From contig NZ_JASISW010000013.1 in assembly GCF_030063335.1 (NCBI RefSeq), positions 1 to 64,000 of the forward strand: DNA of 64,000 nt, given 5' to 3'. Positions 1 through 7,706 of this stretch are shown here, piece by piece. This stretch comes from Rhodococcus sp. G-MC3 (GTDB taxonomy: Bacteria; Actinomycetota; Actinomycetes; Mycobacteriales; Mycobacteriaceae). The notes under the pieces were generated by a model, which saw only the letters and a list, made by a program, of their open reading frames with translations, did no database searches and was not told the origin of the DNA. Numbering within the stretch: position 1 is the first letter of the stretch; each line of letters starts with the position of its first letter. The translations under genes were made by a program, and so were the position numbers.

Positions 1-122
1 AAGACCATCGGACGAGGGCAACAACGGTTCGATCAGACCCCACTGCTCATCGGTGAACATCTGCAATCTCGACACGAGAAACATTCTCGAGCACAACCAC
101 ACTCACATCTAGGAGACACGCC
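1..122 (-). mobile_element. Edge of an IS5-family insertion sequence with transposase N-terminus
   Basis: Read on the minus strand, bases 60 to 1 encode MFTDEQWGLIEPLLPSSDG, the typical N-terminus of IS5-family (DUF4096-type) transposases, starting with ATG at 60-58 and running off the window. Bases 61-122 would be the non-coding end of the element. The outer boundary is inferred near a CTAG at about 122-126, because the downstream reading frame belongs to a different protein. The other end lies outside the window, so the target duplication and the second terminal repeat cannot be checked. The element separates the VD-repeat gene from its 5' part. Confidence 0.75.
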
Positions 123-125
123 CTA

Positions 126-446
126 GCTGTCTCCAGAGTCGACCTTGACAAGGCAATAACCAGAGTCGACATCGACGCTGTAATCGGACGTGTCGACCTC
201 GATGCAATCGTCGATACCGTCGACCTCGATCGGCAGGTCTCCCGCGTCGACCTGATTGCGTTCGCGAACCTCATCATCGACGGTGTCAACCTTCCCGACA
301 TCATCCGAGATTCGACCGGATCACTGTCCGCCGAGGCCGTGCGGGGAGTCAGGAGCCAGGGCATGAACGCCGACGACGCCGTCTCGCACTTCGTCGGACG
401 ATTGTTCGGCCGCGAGGCAGGGCAAGCGGGGCAGGCTACGACGTGA
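126..446 (+). pseudogene. 3' remnant of a VD-repeat protein gene truncated by the IS element
   Basis: No start codon is available, but the frame ending at TGA 444-446 encodes plausible protein: five 9-residue repeats of the form V-D-[LIV]-D-x-x-[IV]-x-[RT] (about 138-272), then a non-repetitive tail with motifs such as NLPDIIRDSTGS and DDAVSHFVGRLFG. Similar proteins with VD repeats and this tail are, as far as I recall, found next to RDD proteins in mycolata. The stop overlaps the GTG of the following RDD gene, suggesting an original translationally coupled pair. The IS at the left edge has removed the N-terminus, so the copy is probably inactive unless the element supplies a start. Confidence 0.7.
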
Positions 447-931
447 ACGGCCCGCATCCCAGTATCGAGGACATGAACCCGGCAGGCATCGTCACCCGCG
501 GCGTCGCTGCGGTGATCGACCTGGCCGTCGTCGCAGTAATCATGGCTTCGGTCTACGTGGGTACCGTGTTCGTACAGTTGCTGTTCGATCCGCAATCGTT
601 CACTTTCCGGTCTCCCGCTGCGACCCTGTCCATCTCGGCGCTCATCGCAATCTCGATCGGTTACCTGACACTGTGCTGGGCGACGACGGGCCGGACCGTC
701 GGGGCAACCATGATGGGAATTCGGCTGGTCTCACCCCATCGCGGATCGTTGCGGTGGCCGTTGGCTGCCCTGCGTGCGGTGTTGTGCGTGCTGTTCGCTT
801 TCGGTCTGCTGTGGGTTGCCGTCGACCGACGTAGGCGTTCACTCCAGGACATCGTGTTGCGTACGTCGGTGGTGTACGACTGGAGCCGATCACTTCCGAC
901 GACCGACCCGCACCCCATTCCTGGACACTAG
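443..931 (+). CDS. RDD family membrane protein
   Basis: 162 residues with three hydrophobic segments (about residues 15-45, 55-80 and 105-125) and the RDD signature near the start (GIVTRGVAAVIDLAVV, with the Arg and Asp in the first helix). RDD proteins are small integral membrane proteins of poorly defined function, some linked to transport or ion homeostasis. The GTG at 443 overlaps the stop of the truncated VD-repeat gene, which favours this start; an internal ATG at 470 is the alternative. If translation normally depends on the upstream gene, the IS insertion may reduce its expression. Confidence 0.8.
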   Translation: MNGPHPSIEDMNPAGIVTRGVAAVIDLAVVAVIMASVYVGTVFVQLLFDPQSFTFRSPAATLSISALIAISIGYLTLCWATTGRTVGATMMGIRLVSPHRGSLRWPLAALRAVLCVLFAFGLLWVAVDRRRRSLQDIVLRTSVVYDWSRSLPTTDPHPIPGH

Positions 932-935
932 TGAC

Positions 936-1946
936 ATGGACCCGATCGAAGCTCTTCGTGAGATCGCCTACTGGCTCGAACGCTCCCGGGCGGACACCCA
1001 TCGCGTCAAGGCATATCGCAAGGCTGCCGATGTCGTCGAATCTCTGAGCCCCGCAGCTCGTTCCGAGAGGCAACAAACGGACTCGTGGTCGGCGCTACCA
1101 GGTATCGGCGCCAAAACGTCGCTGATCATTCGCCAAGCGCTCGCAGGCGATGTGCCGGACTATCTGACCGAGAAGCGAGGCGAAGCCGAACCGATCGGTC
1201 AGAACGATCTACGGTTGGCGCTGAAGGGCGATCTGCATACTCACTCGAACTGGTCCGACGGCGGCAGCCCTATCGACGAGATGATGCGAACTGCCAAACG
1301 GCTCGGCCACGAGTACTGCGCCCTTACCGATCACTCCCCCAGACTCACCGTTGCCAACGGTCTCACCGCGGAGCGCCTCAGGCGACAACTCGACGTGATT
1401 GCCGAACTGAACGATCAGCTCGCGCCATTCCGCATTCTCACCGGCATCGAGGTCGATATCCTCGACGACGGCAGCCTCGATCAGGACGAAGGCCTCCTCG
1501 CTGAGTTGGATGTTGTTGTCGCAAGCGTACATTCGAAGCTTCGCGCAGACTCCGATGTCATGACGCGAAGATTGGTGAATGCCGTCGCGAACCCGCACGT
1601 CGACGTGCTCGGACACTGCACCGGCAGGCTCGTCGAAGGCGGGCGCGGAACCAGGCCGGAATCGAAGTTCGACGCCGAAGTGGTATTCGAGGGGTGCAAG
1701 CAGTTCGGCACGGCCGTCGAAATCAATGCACGACCCGAGCGTCAAGATCCGCCGGAACGTCTGATCGACATCGCACTCGAACGCGGTTGCCTCTTCTCCA
1801 TCGACACCGACGCGCATGCACCTGGCCAGTTGGATTGGCAAGGGTACGGGTGCGTGCGAGCCGCGGCTCGCGGGGTGCCGGCCGAACGAATCATCAACAC
1901 CTGGTCGGTCGACGACCTTCTCGCCTGGACGGGTGGCGATCGGTGA
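936..1946 (+). CDS. PHP-domain phosphoesterase with N-terminal helix-hairpin-helix
   Basis: 336 residues from ATG 936, five bases after the RDD gene. The N-terminus (about 1-80) resembles the helical part of PolX-type polymerases, with a helix-hairpin-helix LPGIGAK at 54-60. From about residue 98 comes a PHP metal-dependent phosphoesterase domain: DLHTHSNWSDGG (His101, His103), LTDHSPRL, GIEVDIL, SVHSK, LGHCTGR and DTDAHAPGQ supply the expected metal ligands. It resembles the C-terminal half of bacterial PolX without a polymerase domain. A role in DNA end processing or phosphate-ester hydrolysis is inferred. The next gene overlaps by 4 nt. Confidence 0.85.
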   Translation: MDPIEALREIAYWLERSRADTHRVKAYRKAADVVESLSPAARSERQQTDSWSALPGIGAKTSLIIRQALAGDVPDYLTEKRGEAEPIGQNDLRLALKGDLHTHSNWSDGGSPIDEMMRTAKRLGHEYCALTDHSPRLTVANGLTAERLRRQLDVIAELNDQLAPFRILTGIEVDILDDGSLDQDEGLLAELDVVVASVHSKLRADSDVMTRRLVNAVANPHVDVLGHCTGRLVEGGRGTRPESKFDAEVVFEGCKQFGTAVEINARPERQDPPERLIDIALERGCLFSIDTDAHAPGQLDWQGYGCVRAAARGVPAERIINTWSVDDLLAWTGGDR

Positions 1947-2848
1947 GATCCCACCGACTCCTGGCTCTTCTGAGCACCTTCCCTTTTCTTTTCGGCTGCA
2001 GTACCGCAATGGACCATTCGGTTCCGCCACTCCCGACGCCGTCGCCCGCTCTGGTCCCTGCTCTCGCCGACCCGCCCGTTCGCTTGGCGTACGGCCCGGA
2101 CAAGGACAATTTCGGCGATCTTTACCTCCCGAACAACGGAGCAGATTCCCTTCCCGTCGTCGTCATGGTGCACGGTGGCGGCTGGCAGCAGAAGTACGAC
2201 ATGACCTACTTCGGACCGATCTCCGAGGCCGTCGCCGACCACGGAATCGCGGTGTGGAACATCGAGTATCGCCGCGGCGCCGGCGAATATCGTGACACTC
2301 TCGCCGACGTCGACGATGCCACCGAGGCATTGGCTACAACGGTCCAGGAAGCGTCGGGTGGCCGCCTTGATCTGGACCGAGTGCAGGTAGCGGGCCATTC
2401 GGCAGGCGGTCAGCTGGCCGCATGGTTGGCCGGACGCCACACTCTGCCGCCGTCGGCGCCCGGCGCGCAGCCCCACATTCTCCCGCGCAGCGCGACCATC
2501 ATGGCCGGCGTGTTCAACATGGCTCGCGCTGCGCTCATCGGCGACGACCGACTCGTCCCTGCGTTTCTCGGCGGCATGCCCGACGAGGTTCCCGATCGCT
2601 ATCGACTCGCGTCGCCAATCGCCAGCCTTCCGATCGGTGTCGAGGTCACGGCGATACACGGCGACGCCGACACCACCGTCTCGGTCAACCAGAGCAAGGC
2701 GTACGTCGACGCCGCACGTACATCCGGTGACCCGGCAGAACTAGTCGTACTGCCGGGAGCGGGGCACGGCGACTTCGTGGACCGAGACTCGGCCGCCTGG
2801 ACCACCACCGTGGACACCATCACAGCCCATGCCGCCGATCTCGACTGA
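1943..2848 (+). CDS. Alpha/beta hydrolase lipoprotein
   Basis: 301 residues. The GTG at 1943 overlaps the stop of the PHP gene (GTGA) and gives a lipoprotein signal peptide with lipobox FLFGC (Cys19). The mature part is an alpha/beta hydrolase of the BD-FAE/esterase-lipase type: oxyanion motif HGGGW at 77-81, nucleophile elbow GHSAGG (Ser153), a late Asp in HGDADTTV and the catalytic His in GAGHGDF near the C-terminus. Probably a membrane-anchored esterase; substrate unknown. A much longer upstream extension of the same frame exists but would bury the lipobox. Confidence 0.85.
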   Translation: MRSHRLLALLSTFPFLFGCSTAMDHSVPPLPTPSPALVPALADPPVRLAYGPDKDNFGDLYLPNNGADSLPVVVMVHGGGWQQKYDMTYFGPISEAVADHGIAVWNIEYRRGAGEYRDTLADVDDATEALATTVQEASGGRLDLDRVQVAGHSAGGQLAAWLAGRHTLPPSAPGAQPHILPRSATIMAGVFNMARAALIGDDRLVPAFLGGMPDEVPDRYRLASPIASLPIGVEVTAIHGDADTTVSVNQSKAYVDAARTSGDPAELVVLPGAGHGDFVDRDSAAWTTTVDTITAHAADLD

Positions 2849-2867
2849 GCTCTGGTACACATGCCCC

Positions 2868-3365
2868 ATGAAGCGGATGGGTGTTGTCGGCGTTCTTGTT
2901 GCTCTCGTGCTGGCAGGTTGTAGCGGCGAGTCGACAGACGAAGCAGCACCGCCGTCGACCACGGCGCCCCAACCAACCTCGACCCAGCCAACATCTACAC
3001 AGCCAACGTCGACCCAGCCAACGTCGTCGGTTGCGACAGCCGCCGAACCAGCGGTGGTGACCCCGCCCCAAGCGCAGTCCGAAGCCGCCGAGACACCTGC
3101 AGGGGCTGTTCCCGAGGCCTCGACCGAGCCTGGCATTCCCGGTGGAACCGACAAGCCCCACGGCGAGCAACTGTATGCCGAGACGTGTCAGCAGTTCATC
3201 ACCGTGATCGACGGCGTCGCCGCGACGGGCGTCTCCTCGCGGGAGCAGTCCGCTACCGGTCTTGCGGCTCAGTTGCAGGGCAACCCGAGTTGGTCGACGC
3301 TTCCTCCTGCGGATCAGCAGGAGATTCTGCGCGGGCTGACCGCTGCCGGGAAAGGGATGTGCTGA
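2868..3365 (+). CDS. Small Pro/Thr-rich lipoprotein
   Basis: 165 residues from ATG 2868, chosen because it places a signal peptide with lipobox VLAGC directly at the N-terminus. The mature protein starts with a Thr/Ser/Pro/Gln-rich linker holding four QPTST-type units, then a compact domain of about 75 residues (YAETCQQFITVIDGV to the C-terminal Cys) with two cysteines that could pair. I do not recognise the globular domain. It resembles small secreted or anchored lipoproteins of mycolata. Convergent with the FBP gene. Confidence 0.75.
   Translation: MKRMGVVGVLVALVLAGCSGESTDEAAPPSTTAPQPTSTQPTSTQPTSTQPTSSVATAAEPAVVTPPQAQSEAAETPAGAVPEASTEPGIPGGTDKPHGEQLYAETCQQFITVIDGVAATGVSSREQSATGLAAQLQGNPSWSTLPPADQQEILRGLTAAGKGMC
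2970..3026 (+). repeat. 15-bp coding tandem repeat, nearly four units
   Basis: Units of the form CARCCAACNTCNACN encode QPTST inside the lipoprotein linker. Units differ at a few third-codon positions. Such a run could vary in copy number between strains by slippage. Confidence 0.8.
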
Positions 3366-3414
3366 ACACTCGGCCCCTGAAGAGCTCGCAGAGAAGGGTC
3401 TAGGTCAACCTTTT

Positions 3415-3903
3415 TCAGGTGTACAGGCGATCCACGAACAGCTCGATGTTCACGCGCACACGTTCTGCGCGCTCTTCGGGCGTGAGGTTCTCGCGGTAAC
3501 GATTTCCGAGCGCTGGCGTCTTCTTTCCCCTCGCATACAACGAGCACAGCAGGTCGGTGCAGATGTAGGTGCCGACGGTGTTGCCGCGACGCCCGGATTC
3601 GCCCACCTTTTTCGCAGTCATCAACGCCACGTCACCGCGCGAATGCGTGGTCGTACAGACGGTGCACATCTGAGCTCGGTCCGATCCGCTGGATTCGTAT
3701 CGCAACGCGATCCCGACGAGACCATCCACGCGTGGAACAACGATGTAACTTCGCCCCGCGTAGGAGAGATCGGACCAGCCCAGGAAATCCAGCTGCTCCC
3801 AATCGGTAGTGCCCAGCTTCGCCGGGACGTTGAGACGCTTCGTGTCTCCCTTGGAACAGTTGACGAACGACGCCCTTATATCTCGTTCGGTGACAGGATC
3901 CAT
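3415..3903 (-). CDS. FBP-domain (EF-G-binding-like) treble-clef zinc-finger protein
   Basis: 162 residues from ATG 3903. The C-terminal half carries a CxxC...CxxxxC zinc finger (CTVC around residue 85 and YICTDLLC around residue 118) followed by the basic ARGKKT and RYRENLTPEER stretch typical of the FBP C-terminal zinc finger. FBP proteins such as FusB bind EF-G and can free it from fusidic-acid-stalled ribosomes. This is the shorter actinobacterial form, whose physiological role is less defined. The TetR gene lies just upstream on the same strand, 29 nt away, so the two may be co-transcribed. Confidence 0.8.
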   Translation of the reverse strand: MDPVTERDIRASFVNCSKGDTKRLNVPAKLGTTDWEQLDFLGWSDLSYAGRSYIVVPRVDGLVGIALRYESSGSDRAQMCTVCTTTHSRGDVALMTAKKVGESGRRGNTVGTYICTDLLCSLYARGKKTPALGNRYRENLTPEERAERVRVNIELFVDRLYT

Positions 3904-3932
3904 GATTCTTCTCCTTGTGAAATACGGTGAAA

Positions 3933-4505
3933 CTAGCTCGACGGCCAGGTCTCCAGCGCATGGTGCAGCACGTCGAGCACTCTCGCCCACGACAGTTCCG
4001 ACTCCCGCGGGGTATGGCTGAAGCCGCCCGACGCTTCCAGCGCGATGTAGCCGTGAAATGTGCTGCCCAGCAATCGGACTGCGTCGGTTTCGTCCGGCTC
4101 GGTGAGCGAATATCCCCGCAGCACTGCCCGCGACATCAACGAGTGACGCCTAGCATCGCTGGCCGCCGCCGCTTCCGGATCGAGCGCGAATTGCGTTGCC
4201 GCATAACGTCCAGGATGCTCCCTGGCATAGTCACGATAGGCACCGGCGAACGCGACGAGAGCGTCCTTGCCTGCCCGGCCGGCCAAGGCGTCGGACACCC
4301 GGTCGGCGAGATCGGACAGTGCCGCCACCGCCACTCGCTGACGAAGGTCACGCAGGTTCTTGATGTGCGAGTACAGGCTCGCGTCCTTGACACCGAACGA
4401 TCGCGCCAGAGCGAGAACGGTGACGTTCTCGAAGCCGATGTCGTCGGCCATGTCGCCTGCCGCCTCGGTCAGACGGGCAAGTGTCACCCCAGCGCGCGCC
4501 ATCAC
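3933..4505 (-). CDS. TetR family transcriptional regulator
   Basis: 190 residues. The N-terminal helix-turn-helix lies at about residues 10-55 (VTVLALARSFGVKDASLYSHIKN), and the C-terminal ligand domain holds an FHGYIALE segment like the WHG subtype of TetR regulators. ATG 4505 and ATG 4502 are both possible starts. An interrupted palindrome 27-45 bp upstream (4532-4550) is a good candidate for its own operator. It may control the FBP gene downstream. Ligand unknown. Confidence 0.85.
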   Translation of the reverse strand: MMARAGVTLARLTEAAGDMADDIGFENVTVLALARSFGVKDASLYSHIKNLRDLRQRVAVAALSDLADRVSDALAGRAGKDALVAFAGAYRDYAREHPGRYAATQFALDPEAAAASDARRHSLMSRAVLRGYSLTEPDETDAVRLLGSTFHGYIALEASGGFSHTPRESELSWARVLDVLHHALETWPSS

Positions 4506-4531
4506 ATTCCTAACTAGTCACTGTGGCTTAT

Positions 4532-4550
4532 TTCCTAGCCACCCTAGGAA
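4532..4550. promoter_or_regulatory. Candidate TetR operator
   Basis: TTCCTAG, five bases, then CTAGGAA: a perfect 7-bp inverted repeat just upstream of the TetR start, in the intergenic region between that gene and the GNAT gene stop. Size and position fit a TetR autoregulatory operator; binding is inferred. Confidence 0.45.
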
Positions 4551-4622
4551 GGGTAGAGCATCGGGCATCCGCGATCAAACAATTTTCGAGCGGTCACGCT
4601 GCGATGGAAGGCGGCGATCAAT

Positions 4623-5069
4623 TCACCGTCGCTCGGCTGAGTAGATTCGCTCGATCGGGATGGTGCCGTCTGCCATAGTCCAGTCGGCGCCTCTCGTGCC
4701 CAGCAAGGTCCAACCGGTGCGCTCGTACAGTGAGATCGCCGACGAAGAGTGCTCGATGACGTCGAGCATCAGCGCTCGACCCCCGGCGTGTGTGCGCGCC
4801 CGGTCCAGCAAGGCTTCGCCGACACGCATGCCTCTGGCGGAGGGAGGTACGAACAAACGCGACACCCAGAACCCGTCCTCGCGGTCCACCAGAACTACGT
4901 GTCCGACGAGCGCGCCGTCTACTTCCGCCACCCATGCCGCTTCAGTCGGTTCGAGCCAGACGACGGGATCGGCCGGCCATCGGTCCGGGTAGCCGTCGCA
5001 GTCGTGCACTTCTCGCAGCGCCCGGACGCACTCCGGCAGATCCGCTTCGAGTCGACGACGAATTCTCAC
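4623..5069 (-). CDS. GNAT family N-acetyltransferase
   Basis: 148 residues from GTG 5069. It has the GNAT core: VAEVDGALVGHVVLV (beta 2-4), SRLFVPPSARGMRVGEALLD (motif A; R-G-M-R-V-G is the acetyl-CoA-binding loop) and SAISLYERTGWTLLG (motif B with the conserved Tyr). GNAT enzymes transfer acetyl groups from acetyl-CoA to amines; the substrate cannot be read from sequence. Confidence 0.85.
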   Translation of the reverse strand: MRIRRRLEADLPECVRALREVHDCDGYPDRWPADPVVWLEPTEAAWVAEVDGALVGHVVLVDREDGFWVSRLFVPPSARGMRVGEALLDRARTHAGGRALMLDVIEHSSSAISLYERTGWTLLGTRGADWTMADGTIPIERIYSAERR

Positions 5070-5182
5070 GGCTCAACGCTAGCCGCGCACCTCCCACCGA
5101 CCGCGCACTGTGCAGATCGCGCCAACACCTAGAACCTGCGCCACAACCCAGAACCCGCGCCACAATCCACCCACCGCACAAA

Positions 5183-5218
5183 AAAGCTCCCCACCTGCAT
5201 GAAGCAGGTGGGGAGCTT
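5183..5218 (-). terminator. Hairpin terminator of tRNA-Ser
   Basis: A perfect 16-bp inverted repeat (AAAGCTCCCCACCTGC / GCAGGTGGGGAGCTTT) with a 5-nt loop directly downstream of the tRNA on its sense strand. On the minus strand it is followed by T residues (complement of the A-run at 5179-5184). This is the clearest Rho-independent terminator in the window. Confidence 0.85.
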
Positions 5219-5309
5219 TGGCGGTGGCGGAGAGATTTGAACTCTCGGACGGGGGTTACCCGTCACGCGCTTTCGAGGCGCGCTCCTTAGGCCGCTCGGA
5301 CACGCCACC
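5219..5309 (-). tRNA. tRNA-Ser (anticodon CGA)
   Basis: The minus strand folds as a type II tRNA: acceptor GGTGGCG pairs with CGCCACC, the D-arm region is followed by anticodon loop CTCGAAA with anticodon CGA, a long variable arm characteristic of serine tRNA, and a T-arm with GTTCAAATC. CCA appears to be encoded (complement of 5219-5221). It decodes UCG. A strong hairpin terminator follows at once. Confidence 0.95.
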
Positions 5310-5369
5310 GCGGAAAACTGTACCGCAGTGGCGGCCCGAGACTAAATCGCCTGGTCGGGCACTGTTGAA

Positions 5370-5567
5370 TCAGTGTCCGGTGAGCTTGTCCTTGATGTTG
5401 GAGGCTGCGTCCTTGACCTTCTCCGCGCCGTCTTTCACCGAAGCCGAGACCTGGTCGCCCTTGCCCTCGTTCTTGAGGTCCTTGTTACCAGTGACCGAGC
5501 CTGTGGCTTCCTTTGCCTTGCCGCCCAGGTCCTCAGTCTTGTTGCTAATTTTGTCGTCGAGTCCCAT
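5370..5567 (-). CDS. CsbD family stress protein
   Basis: 65 residues from ATG 5567, preceded by an AGGAGGC-type ribosome binding site. Lys-, Asp- and Gly-rich, with the CsbD pattern KTEDLGGKAKEATGSVTGNK and a second KVKDAASNIKDKL block. CsbD-like proteins are small, hydrophilic and usually induced by general stress (SigB control in Bacillus); biochemical function is unknown. A longer in-frame start at 5597 would bypass the ribosome binding site and is less likely. Confidence 0.9.
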   Translation of the reverse strand: MGLDDKISNKTEDLGGKAKEATGSVTGNKDLKNEGKGDQVSASVKDGAEKVKDAASNIKDKLTGH

Positions 5568-5653
5568 GAATGCCTCCTGAGAATATGAAGAGGGCACTAC
5601 GCCCCTTGCATGAGCACGCTTACCCGACGGCTCGACCTACAAACATGAAAAGT

Positions 5654-6106
5654 TCATGAGCGTTTCGACGAGAAGAACTCACGCAGCAGCGCGCCGCATT
5701 CGTCGTCCAACACACCGCCGCGCACGAGCGGGCGATGCGTGAGCCGCTGGTCGCGAACGACGTCCCACAACGATCCGACAGCACCCGTCTTCGGCTCCCA
5801 CGCGCCGAACACCACGCGGGACACTCGCGCCAGCACTAACGCGCCCGCGCACATCGTGCACGGTTCGAGCGTCACAGCCAGCGTGCAGCCTTCGAGTCGC
5901 CACCCATCGCCGTGGACAGCGGCAGCAGCGCGCAACGCCAGCACTTCGGCGTGAGCCGTCGGGTCACCGGTTGCTTCGCGGGCATTGGCCGCACGAGCCA
6001 GCTCCTTGCCGTCTGCGTCGAACACCACAGCACCGACAGGTACGTCCGTGTCCGAGGCACCCACAGCCGCTACGAGAGCGGCGCGGATGTAGTCCTCGTC
6101 ACTCAC
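5654..6106 (-). CDS. tadA: tRNA adenosine(34) deaminase TadA
   Basis: 150 residues. The zinc-dependent deaminase motifs are intact: HAE at 52-54 (zinc ligand His and proton-shuttling Glu) and PCTMC at 82-86 (zinc cysteines). The enzyme converts A34 to inosine in tRNA-Arg(ACG). GTG 6106 overlaps the stop of the upstream gene (GTGA), which fixes the start and indicates translational coupling. The C-terminus (LLREFFSSKR) is the usual TadA ending. Confidence 0.93.
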   Translation of the reverse strand: MSDEDYIRAALVAAVGASDTDVPVGAVVFDADGKELARAANAREATGDPTAHAEVLALRAAAAVHGDGWRLEGCTLAVTLEPCTMCAGALVLARVSRVVFGAWEPKTGAVGSLWDVVRDQRLTHRPLVRGGVLDDECGALLREFFSSKRS

Positions 6107-6666
6107 CTGAGCAGCTTGTCCAGCACCGTTCCGAGTTGATCGGAAAATCCGAGTCGCTGAGCGATCGAGCCGAGCTGCTCGTCGGGATAGAGATCGGTCT
6201 CGGCGACGATGATGCTCATCACCGCTTCGGGCAGGCCAAGGTCGGCCAGCAGCCCCAGGTCTCCCTCGGGCCAGGGCTCGATGTCGTCCAGCTCGTCTTC
6301 GTCGAAATCTGGGATGTCGATGTTCAGCTCGTCCAGGACATCTGCGGCAATGTCGTACTCGCCTGCAAGACTCGCGTCGGACAGCAGAAGCCGCGTACCG
6401 GAAGGAGCGGGGCGAAGAACCACAAAGAGCTCGTCGTCGACGTCCAGAAGCCCGAAAACTGCACCCGAACTCCTCATTTCGCGCAGCTCGGTTTCGGCAG
6501 CGGACAACGACGTCAATGCGGAGGCCGGTAGGGGTGTCACGCTCCACTTGCCGTCCTCGCGGACGACGGCGACCCCAAAACCTTCGAGGTCCTCCGAAGC
6601 GTTGCTCTCCGGACCGTCGATCTTCTTCGCCTTGGCGGAGCTGTTACTCGCGCGCTGTGCAGCCAT
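6103..6666 (-). CDS. tRNA adenosine deaminase-associated protein
   Basis: 187 residues from ATG 6666. Asp/Glu-rich, with GFGVAVVREDGKW near the start and a central acidic stretch (DIPDFDEDELDDIEPW). This matches the actinobacterial family found directly upstream of tadA and named for that neighbourhood. No catalytic motif is visible. Coupled to tadA by a 4-nt overlap; a role in TadA function or stability is inferred from conserved context only. Confidence 0.85.
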   Translation of the reverse strand: MAAQRASNSSAKAKKIDGPESNASEDLEGFGVAVVREDGKWSVTPLPASALTSLSAAETELREMRSSGAVFGLLDVDDELFVVLRPAPSGTRLLLSDASLAGEYDIAADVLDELNIDIPDFDEDELDDIEPWPEGDLGLLADLGLPEAVMSIIVAETDLYPDEQLGSIAQRLGFSDQLGTVLDKLLR

Positions 6667-6749
6667 GCGCGCAACGGTAGTCGCCGCACCGCCTCAAAAT
6701 GAAGTCCACCGTGCGCGCGAGTGCATGCACGTATGTCAACCTGTTCACC

Positions 6750-7706
6750 GTGACTACTGCTCCCGTCTGTGTGCTCGGCTTGGGACTGATCGGCGGATCG
6801 ATCCTTCAGGCAGCTGTTCGTGCTGGTCGAAGTGCCTGGGGATACAACCGTTCAGCGGAGGCCATCGCAGGGTCGAGCGAAGACGGATTCGAGACGGGAA
6901 CCGATCTGAAAGCCGCTCTGACCCGCGCGGCCGAGACCGGTGCGCTCATCGTTATCGGTGTGCCGATGCCCGCTGTCGACAGCATTCTCGGCGCCATCGC
7001 CCAGTACGCTCCGAACAATCCGATCACCGACGTCGTCAGCGTCAAGGCAAAGGTAGCGGCCGCTGTGGCAGCGCGAGGCCTGTCCGCTCGCTACGTCGGC
7101 GGGCATCCGATGGCGGGTACCAACGAATCCGGCTGGGGTGCCGCTAACCCTGATCTGTTCCGCGACGCTGTCTGGGTCGTCGGCGTCGACGACAATGCCG
7201 ACCCCGATGTGTGGCGACAAGTGGCCTCGCTGGCACTGGACTGCGGTTCGGTCGTCGTACCGGTCGAGAGCACCGAACACGACCGAGCCGTCGCGCGGAT
7301 CTCGCACCTACCGCACTTTCTGGCGGAGACCCTGGCGTCCGTCGGCGCAGCCGGCGGACCGCTGGCGCTCGGGCTCGCCGCAGGCTCGTTTCGCGACGGC
7401 ACCCGCGTTTCCTCGTCGGCACCCGGCCTTGTGCGTGCAATGTGCGAGGGCAACGCGGCAGCACTCACCGTCGCTCTCGACGAAGCCCTCGAACTACTGA
7501 CCGCCGCACGTGCGGCCCTGGCCGAAGACGGCTCGGCGGACCTCCTCGTGCGGGAGGGAAATCTCGCACGTATCGAGTACGAGAATCATCGGCGGTGGGA
7601 AATCATCGACGTCGAACCAGGCGCCGATGGGTGGTGCGAGGCACTGCGCGAGGCCGGCCGTCGCGGCGGCGTCGTACGTCAGATTCGCTCGGCGAGTCCC
7701 GGGTAG
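6750..7706 (+). CDS. tyrA: Prephenate dehydrogenase
   Basis: 318 residues from GTG 6750. N-terminal Rossmann domain with CVLGLGLIGGS (GxGxxG), then VVSVKAKV and GHPMAGTNESGWG, the conserved prephenate-binding His/Gly/Ser region. The C-terminal helical domain holds SHLPHFLAETLA. It oxidises prephenate to 4-hydroxyphenylpyruvate for tyrosine synthesis. Its 3' end overlaps the end of the convergent downstream gene by 28 nt. Divergent from the TadA-associated gene. Confidence 0.9.
   Translation: MTTAPVCVLGLGLIGGSILQAAVRAGRSAWGYNRSAEAIAGSSEDGFETGTDLKAALTRAAETGALIVIGVPMPAVDSILGAIAQYAPNNPITDVVSVKAKVAAAVAARGLSARYVGGHPMAGTNESGWGAANPDLFRDAVWVVGVDDNADPDVWRQVASLALDCGSVVVPVESTEHDRAVARISHLPHFLAETLASVGAAGGPLALGLAAGSFRDGTRVSSSAPGLVRAMCEGNAAALTVALDEALELLTAARAALAEDGSADLLVREGNLARIEYENHRRWEIIDVEPGADGWCEALREAGRRGGVVRQIRSASPG

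Noticed and set aside
2970..3026. CRISPR-like short repeats
   Set aside because: 15-bp units without spacers, in frame and encoding QPTST; a protein linker.
5219..5309. tRNA-Ser as an integration site for a genomic island
   Set aside because: No integrase, no direct repeat of the tRNA end and ordinary genes on both sides.
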